DNA from: Thermodesulfobacteriales bacterium
GTDB lineage: Bacteria > Desulfobacterota_D > UBA1144 > Nemesobacterales > UBA2774
DNA: 9,906 bases
NCBI GenBank assembly: GCA_004525335.1
Contig: SPCL01000073.1
Span: 1-9,906 of the forward strand
Direction: 5' to 3'
The translations under genes were made by a program, and so were the position numbers. The notes below the pieces were generated by a model that was given only the letters and a program-made list of their open reading frames with translations, did no database searches and was not told where the DNA came from. Shown here one piece after another: positions 6,110-9,906 of the stretch (the first letter of the stretch is position 1; the number at the start of each line of letters is the position of its first letter).

Positions 6110-6580
6110 ATGCCAAGAAAAGGTTCAGTAAACAAAAGAAAAATTGCAGGTGATCCTAAGTACGGAAATCAAACTGCTGCTAAATTTATAAATTCTCTTA
6201 TGCTTGATGGAAAGAAAAGCAAGGCTGAGAAGATATTTTATGATGCATTTGATATTGTTGCTGAAAAATCAGGCAAAGATCCAATGGAAGTTTTCTTAGC
6301 TGCAATGGAAAACGTAAAACCGGGTCTTGAAGTCAGGCCTAGAAGAGTGGGTGGTGCTACATACCAGGTTCCTATGGAAGTTAGTGCATTTCGCAAACAG
6401 TCTCTAGCTATCAGGTGGATGTTAACCACTATTCGGGGTAGAGATGGTAAGTCTATGAAAGAAAAACTCGCTGCTGAGATTCTGGATTCATCTGAGGGAA
6501 GAGGCGGGTCAATAAAAAGAAGAGAAGATACGCACAAGATGGCCGACGCAAATAGAGCATTTGCTCATTATAGGTGGTAG
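6110..6580 (+). CDS. rpsG: 30S ribosomal protein S7
   Basis: S7 nucleates assembly of the 30S head by binding the 3' major domain of 16S rRNA, and it contacts E-site tRNA and mRNA. At 156 residues it has the common bacterial length, without the longer tail of E. coli K-12. Recognisable parts are MPRKG at the start, DPKYGN, FINSLMLDGKKSKAE, the conserved ENVKPGLEVRPRRVGGATYQ segment (20 residues) with YQVP, and the C-terminal EDTHKMADANRAFAHYRW. The SD AAGGA (6096-6100) lies nine bases before the ATG. The gap from rpsL is only 25 bases, much shorter than the structured S12-S7 spacer that S7 uses for translational feedback in E. coli. It is the only gene in the window stopping with TAG. Confidence 0.98.
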   Translation: MPRKGSVNKRKIAGDPKYGNQTAAKFINSLMLDGKKSKAEKIFYDAFDIVAEKSGKDPMEVFLAAMENVKPGLEVRPRRVGGATYQVPMEVSAFRKQSLAIRWMLTTIRGRDGKSMKEKLAAEILDSSEGRGGSIKRREDTHKMADANRAFAHYRW

Positions 6581-6592
6581 GTCGTTTAGTTC

Positions 6593-6598
6593 GGAGGA
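6593..6598 (+). promoter_or_regulatory. Strong Shine-Dalgarno for the TTG-started fusA
   Basis: GGAGGA lies six bases before the TTG at 6605. This strong, well-spaced site supports the TTG as the real start. The conserved EF-G N-terminus (KDRIRNIGIIAHID) begins only seven residues in, and no ATG is available before it. Confidence 0.7.
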
Positions 6599-6604
6599 AT
6601 AGTT

Positions 6605-8686
6605 TTGGAAAAAGCATTACCTAAAGATAGAATCAGAAATATTGGAATCATAGCTCATATAGATGCTGGTAAAACCACAACTACTGAGCGCATACTATAT
6701 TATACAGGACTAACTTATAAAATTGGTGAAGTTCACGAAGGAACTGCGACCATGGATTGGATGGAGCAGGAAAGAGAGCGTGGAATTACTATCACGTCAG
6801 CTACAACTACCTGTTTCTGGAATGACCACCGAATTAATATAATTGATACCCCCGGCCACGTTGACTTTACAATAGAGGTAGAAAGATCCTTGAAAGTGCT
6901 GGACGGAGCGGTTGTAGTTTTTGATTCAGTTGGCGGCGTTGAACCCCAATCTGAAACTGTATGGAGACAGGCCGACCGATATAGAGTTCCTAGGATGGCA
7001 TTTGTTAATAAGATGGACAAAGATGGCGCTAACTTTGCACAAGTTGTTGCTCAAATGAAAGATAGGCTTCTGGCTAACGCTGTGCCTGTTCAACTTCCGT
7101 ATGTGGTTGATCACGAGTTCATTGGAATAATAGACCTTATTAAAATGAAGTTGGCCATGTGGGACGATGATTCCCTTGGCTCTAAATACGAATTAACTGA
7201 TATACCAGAAGAATTGATGGCTGAGGCTCAAGCGGCTAGGGAGGCCTTGTTGGAGTCTGTTGCAGATTTTGATGAGGAGTTGATGGAGTCCTATTTAAAT
7301 GCGGAGCCGATTTCAGAAGAAAAAATACGCAAAGCCATAAGGGCTGCTACTATTAATTTGAGCATTGTTCCTGTGCTTTTAGGAACGGCATTTAAAAACA
7401 AAGGCGTTCAGATACTTCTAGACGCCGTAGTTGAATATATGCCTTCTCCTCTTGATCTTGTTGATGTTGAGGGGATTAATCCTGATACAGATGAGGCAGA
7501 TACAAGAGGGCCTAGTGATGATGAGCCGTTTTCAGCTCTTGCTTTTAAGATTATGACGGATCCTTTTGTGGGTCAGTTGACGTACCTTAGGGTTTACTCC
7601 GGCATGCTCAAAACTGGCAGTACTGTTTATAATACAACTAAAAAGAAAAGAGAGAAGATCGGAAGACTTGTAAGGATGCATTCCAATAAGAGAGAAGAAA
7701 TTAGCGAAGTAGGAGCAGGTGGGATCGTCGCTGCTGTAGGGCTCAAATCAACGACAACAGGTGATACTCTCTGCGATGAAAATAAACCTATATTGTTGGA
7801 AAGCTTATTTTTTGCAGAGCCCGTTATCTCTATTGCTATTGAGCCAAAAACTAAATCTGATCAGGAAAGACTAGGCTTGTCCTTAAACAAAGTTTCACTT
7901 GAAGATCCAACATTTAAAGTAAGATATGATGACGAAACTGGTCAAACTTTGATATCCGGTATGGGAGAGCTTCATCTGGAAATTATTGTTGACCGCTTAA
8001 GACGCGAATTTAATGTAGACGCTAACGTGGGTAAACCACAGGTAGCTTACAGAGAAACTATTACAAAGAACTCGGATGTAGAGGCCAAGTTTATAAGGCA
8101 GACTGGTGGCCGTGGACAGTATGGTCATGTGAAAATTAGAATGGAGCCTAATGAAAAAGGCGCTGGTGTCCAGTTTATTGACGAAGTTAAAGGTGGAAAT
8201 ATTCCTAAAGAATTTATCCCTGCAGTTGAAAAGGGCATTATGGAGGCTTCTGAAACAGGAGTTGTTGCCGGGTATCCCGTTATCGATTGGATTGTGAGGC
8301 TCTATGACGGCTCATATCATGATGTCGATAGTTCTGAAATTGCTTTTAAAGTTGCGGGTTCTATGGCTTTTAAGGATGCGGTACTTCGTTCTAAGCCAAT
8401 TATTCTTGAGCCGCTTATGAAAGTTGAAGTTGTAATTCCCGAAGAGTTTATGGGAACCGTAATGGGCAATCTTAGCTCCAGAAGAGGAAGGATCATGGGG
8501 TCAGAGCTTAGAGGTGCCATGCAGGCTATAAAATCAGAGGTTCCGCTATCCGAGATGTTTGGATACGCAACTGAACTAAGGTCGATGACCGAAGGAAGAG
8601 GGACTTTTACTATGGAGTTTGGTTATTATTCACCGCTCCCTGCAGTACTTACAGAAGATCTAAAAACGAATGCACAGGCTGTTTAA
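6605..8686 (+). CDS. fusA: Elongation factor G
   Basis: EF-G is the GTPase that moves tRNAs and mRNA through the ribosome and, with RRF, helps split ribosomes after termination. The 693 residues are close to the usual length. The G domain shows AHIDAGKTT (17-25), RGITI (59-63), DTPGH (81-85), NKMD (135-138) and GTAFKNKGVQ, with the G' insert between NKMD and GTAFKNKG. Domain II follows from the DDEPFSALAFKI segment. Domain III has GMGELHLEIIVDRLRREFNV, domain IV has GGRGQYGHV and the tip-region DGSYHDVDSSE, and domain V ends near TMEFGYYSPLP. VGGVEPQSETVWRQA fits a standard translocating EF-G. AGGI, in domain II, is a small departure from the usual AGDI or AGNI. The start is TTG with a strong SD. 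The gene lies 24 bases after rpsG and 34 before tuf, so it belongs to the str operon. Confidence 0.98.
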   Translation: MEKALPKDRIRNIGIIAHIDAGKTTTTERILYYTGLTYKIGEVHEGTATMDWMEQERERGITITSATTTCFWNDHRINIIDTPGHVDFTIEVERSLKVLDGAVVVFDSVGGVEPQSETVWRQADRYRVPRMAFVNKMDKDGANFAQVVAQMKDRLLANAVPVQLPYVVDHEFIGIIDLIKMKLAMWDDDSLGSKYELTDIPEELMAEAQAAREALLESVADFDEELMESYLNAEPISEEKIRKAIRAATINLSIVPVLLGTAFKNKGVQILLDAVVEYMPSPLDLVDVEGINPDTDEADTRGPSDDEPFSALAFKIMTDPFVGQLTYLRVYSGMLKTGSTVYNTTKKKREKIGRLVRMHSNKREEISEVGAGGIVAAVGLKSTTTGDTLCDENKPILLESLFFAEPVISIAIEPKTKSDQERLGLSLNKVSLEDPTFKVRYDDETGQTLISGMGELHLEIIVDRLRREFNVDANVGKPQVAYRETITKNSDVEAKFIRQTGGRGQYGHVKIRMEPNEKGAGVQFIDEVKGGNIPKEFIPAVEKGIMEASETGVVAGYPVIDWIVRLYDGSYHDVDSSEIAFKVAGSMAFKDAVLRSKPIILEPLMKVEVVIPEEFMGTVMGNLSSRRGRIMGSELRGAMQAIKSEVPLSEMFGYATELRSMTEGRGTFTMEFGYYSPLPAVLTEDLKTNAQAV

Positions 8687-8703
8687 TGTTAGTCTTTATT
8701 AAG

Positions 8704-8710
8704 AAGGAGG
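8704..8710 (+). promoter_or_regulatory. Strong Shine-Dalgarno for tuf
   Basis: AAGGAGG, ten bases before the ATG at 8721, is the closest match to the anti-SD complement in the window. It is consistent with very high translation of EF-Tu. The 34-base fusA-tuf gap shows no terminator and no clear promoter. Confidence 0.65.
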
Positions 8711-8720
8711 AAGAGTAGAA

Positions 8721-9905
8721 ATGTCAAAGCAGAAATTTCAGAGAGGTAAGCCGCACTTAAACATAGGAACCATTGGTCACGTAGACCATGGTAAGACGAC
8801 ATTAACAGCGGCGATAACAAAAGTATTATCAAAAACCGGTGGGGCAGAATATGTAGAGTTTGGTGACATAGACAAGGCTCCAGAGGAAAGAGAAAGAGGA
8901 ATAACAATCAACATAGCCCATGTTGAGTACCAGACAGAGACAAGGCACTATGCCCACGTCGACTGTCCCGGACACGCAGACTATGTAAAGAACATGATAA
9001 CGGGCGCTGCACAGATGGACGGAGCTATATTGGTAGTAAGCGCTCCAGACGGCCCAATGCCTCAGACAAGAGAGCATATACTGCTCGCAAGACAGGTAGG
9101 AGTGCCGTACATCGTAGTTGCACTAAATAAAGTAGACATGATGGACGACGAAGAACTATTAGACTTAGTAGAATTAGAGGTAAGGGATCTACTAAGCCAG
9201 TATGGTTTCCCAGGGGATGATATTCCTGTGGTAAGAGTTAGTGCTTTAAAGGCGCTAGAAGGAGACCCTGCAGCAGAGCAGCAGATACTGGACTTAATGG
9301 CAGCAGTGGATTCTTATATCCCAGAGCCTGTAAGGGACATGGACAAGCCGTTTTTGATGGCGATAGAGGATGTTTTCACCATCTCTGGACGTGGAACAGT
9401 TGTAACGGGAAGAGTTGAGAGAGGAAAGATCGTAGGTGGAGACGAGGTAGAGATCATTGGGTTTCACGAAACGCAGAAGACAGTTGCAACAAGCTTGGAG
9501 ATGTTCAGGAAGATCTTGGACGACGCGATCGCAGGAGATAATGTAGGGGTACTTCTTCGTGGAACTGGAAAAGATGATGTAGAAAGAGGGCAAGTGCTTG
9601 CAAAACCAGGTAGTATAAAGCCACACGCGAAGTTTAAAGCAGAAGTTTATGTACTAAAGAAAGAAGAGGGTGGAAGACACACTCCGTTTTTCCCGGGGTA
9701 TAGACCTCAGTTTTATCTAAGAACAACAGATGTAACGGGTTCAATAGTATTACCAGAGGGAGTAGAGATGGTAATGCCTGGGGATAACATAAACATGGAC
9801 GTAGAGTTGATAGCGCCTGTTGCAATGGAAGAGCAAGTACGTTTTGCAATAAGAGAAGGCGGAAGAACAGTTGGTGCTGGTGTTGTTACTAAAATCGTGG
9901 AGTAA
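8721..9905 (+). CDS. tuf: Elongation factor Tu
   Basis: EF-Tu delivers aminoacyl-tRNA to the ribosomal A site as a GTP complex. The 394 residues are complete, from MSKQKFQRGKPHLNIGTIGH to VGAGVVTKIVE, with the stop one base before the window ends. The GTPase domain has GHVDHGKT (19-26), RGITI (59-63), DCPGH (81-85, catalytic His85), NKVD (136-139) and SAL after VRV. The beta-barrel domains include GRGTVVTGRVERG, GDNVGVLLRG, DVERGQVLAKPGSI and GRHTPFFPGYRPQF. No known antibiotic-target residue stands out as altered; Gln125 is retained. The codon choice differs from fusA: Val is mostly GTA and Asp mostly GAC by hand count, whereas fusA favours GTT and GAT. This may reflect expression-linked selection or exchange with a second tuf copy elsewhere. 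It is the fourth str operon gene, and further ribosomal protein genes may follow outside the window. Confidence 0.98.
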   Translation: MSKQKFQRGKPHLNIGTIGHVDHGKTTLTAAITKVLSKTGGAEYVEFGDIDKAPEERERGITINIAHVEYQTETRHYAHVDCPGHADYVKNMITGAAQMDGAILVVSAPDGPMPQTREHILLARQVGVPYIVVALNKVDMMDDEELLDLVELEVRDLLSQYGFPGDDIPVVRVSALKALEGDPAAEQQILDLMAAVDSYIPEPVRDMDKPFLMAIEDVFTISGRGTVVTGRVERGKIVGGDEVEIIGFHETQKTVATSLEMFRKILDDAIAGDNVGVLLRGTGKDDVERGQVLAKPGSIKPHAKFKAEVYVLKKEEGGRHTPFFPGYRPQFYLRTTDVTGSIVLPEGVEMVMPGDNINMDVELIAPVAMEEQVRFAIREGGRTVGAGVVTKIVE

Positions 9906-9906
9906 A

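Noticed and set aside
6238..6537. 99-residue reverse-strand frame inside rpsG
   Set aside because: It is antisense to the highly conserved S7 gene, and its translation shows no domain. The same reasoning removes the other reverse frames within glmU, glmS, purD, fusA and tuf.
9294..9626. 110-residue reverse frame inside tuf
   Set aside because: It is the shadow of a conserved gene whose biased codon use keeps the opposite frame free of stops. No SD or recognisable domain was seen.

Overview
The window is about 9.9 kb of moderately AT-rich (roughly 40% GC by eye), densely coded bacterial DNA. All nine genes lie on the + strand. The products are bacterial: GlmU and GlmS for UDP-GlcNAc and so cell-wall precursors, PurD, ribosomal proteins S12 and S7, EF-G and EF-Tu. 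No gene is archaeal or eukaryotic in type, and no phage, plasmid, transposon, CRISPR or tRNA signal was seen. I cannot place the organism confidently. The protein sequences fit an uncultivated, deep-branching, Gram-negative-like lineage, but this is a weak inference. Eight genes stop with TAA and one with TAG. Three of nine starts are non-ATG (TTG, GTG, TTG).

Layout. Positions 1-271 are non-coding, with a terminator-like hairpin and weak promoter-like elements. Positions 272-3864 form a tight hexosamine cluster: a small sugar-isomerase-type cupin gene, then glmU, then glmS, with gaps of 8 and 0 bases. GlmS makes glucosamine-6-phosphate. GlmU acetylates and uridylylates glucosamine-1-phosphate to UDP-GlcNAc. 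The intermediate mutase (GlmM) is not in the window. After a 149-base AT-rich gap comes purD (4014-5288), a purine biosynthesis gene, and then a 107-residue protein of unknown function (5324-5647).

A near-consensus sigma70 promoter (TTGACA, 18 bases, TATATT) begins two bases after the stop of the unknown gene. It is overlaid by a perfect 8-base inverted repeat. It appears to drive the classic str operon, rpsL-rpsG-fusA-tuf (5713-9905), which runs to the window's edge. The str genes encode decoding-centre protein S12, 30S head protein S7, the translocase EF-G and the aminoacyl-tRNA carrier EF-Tu.

Most of the window is conserved housekeeping DNA, and I see no evidence of an elaborate undescribed system. 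The points worth a second look are the charge-polarised unknown protein between purD and rpsL, the inverted repeat in the str promoter, the leader motif shared by the unknown gene and rpsL, the cupin gene leading the glmU-glmS cluster, and the codon choice of tuf, which differs from its neighbours.
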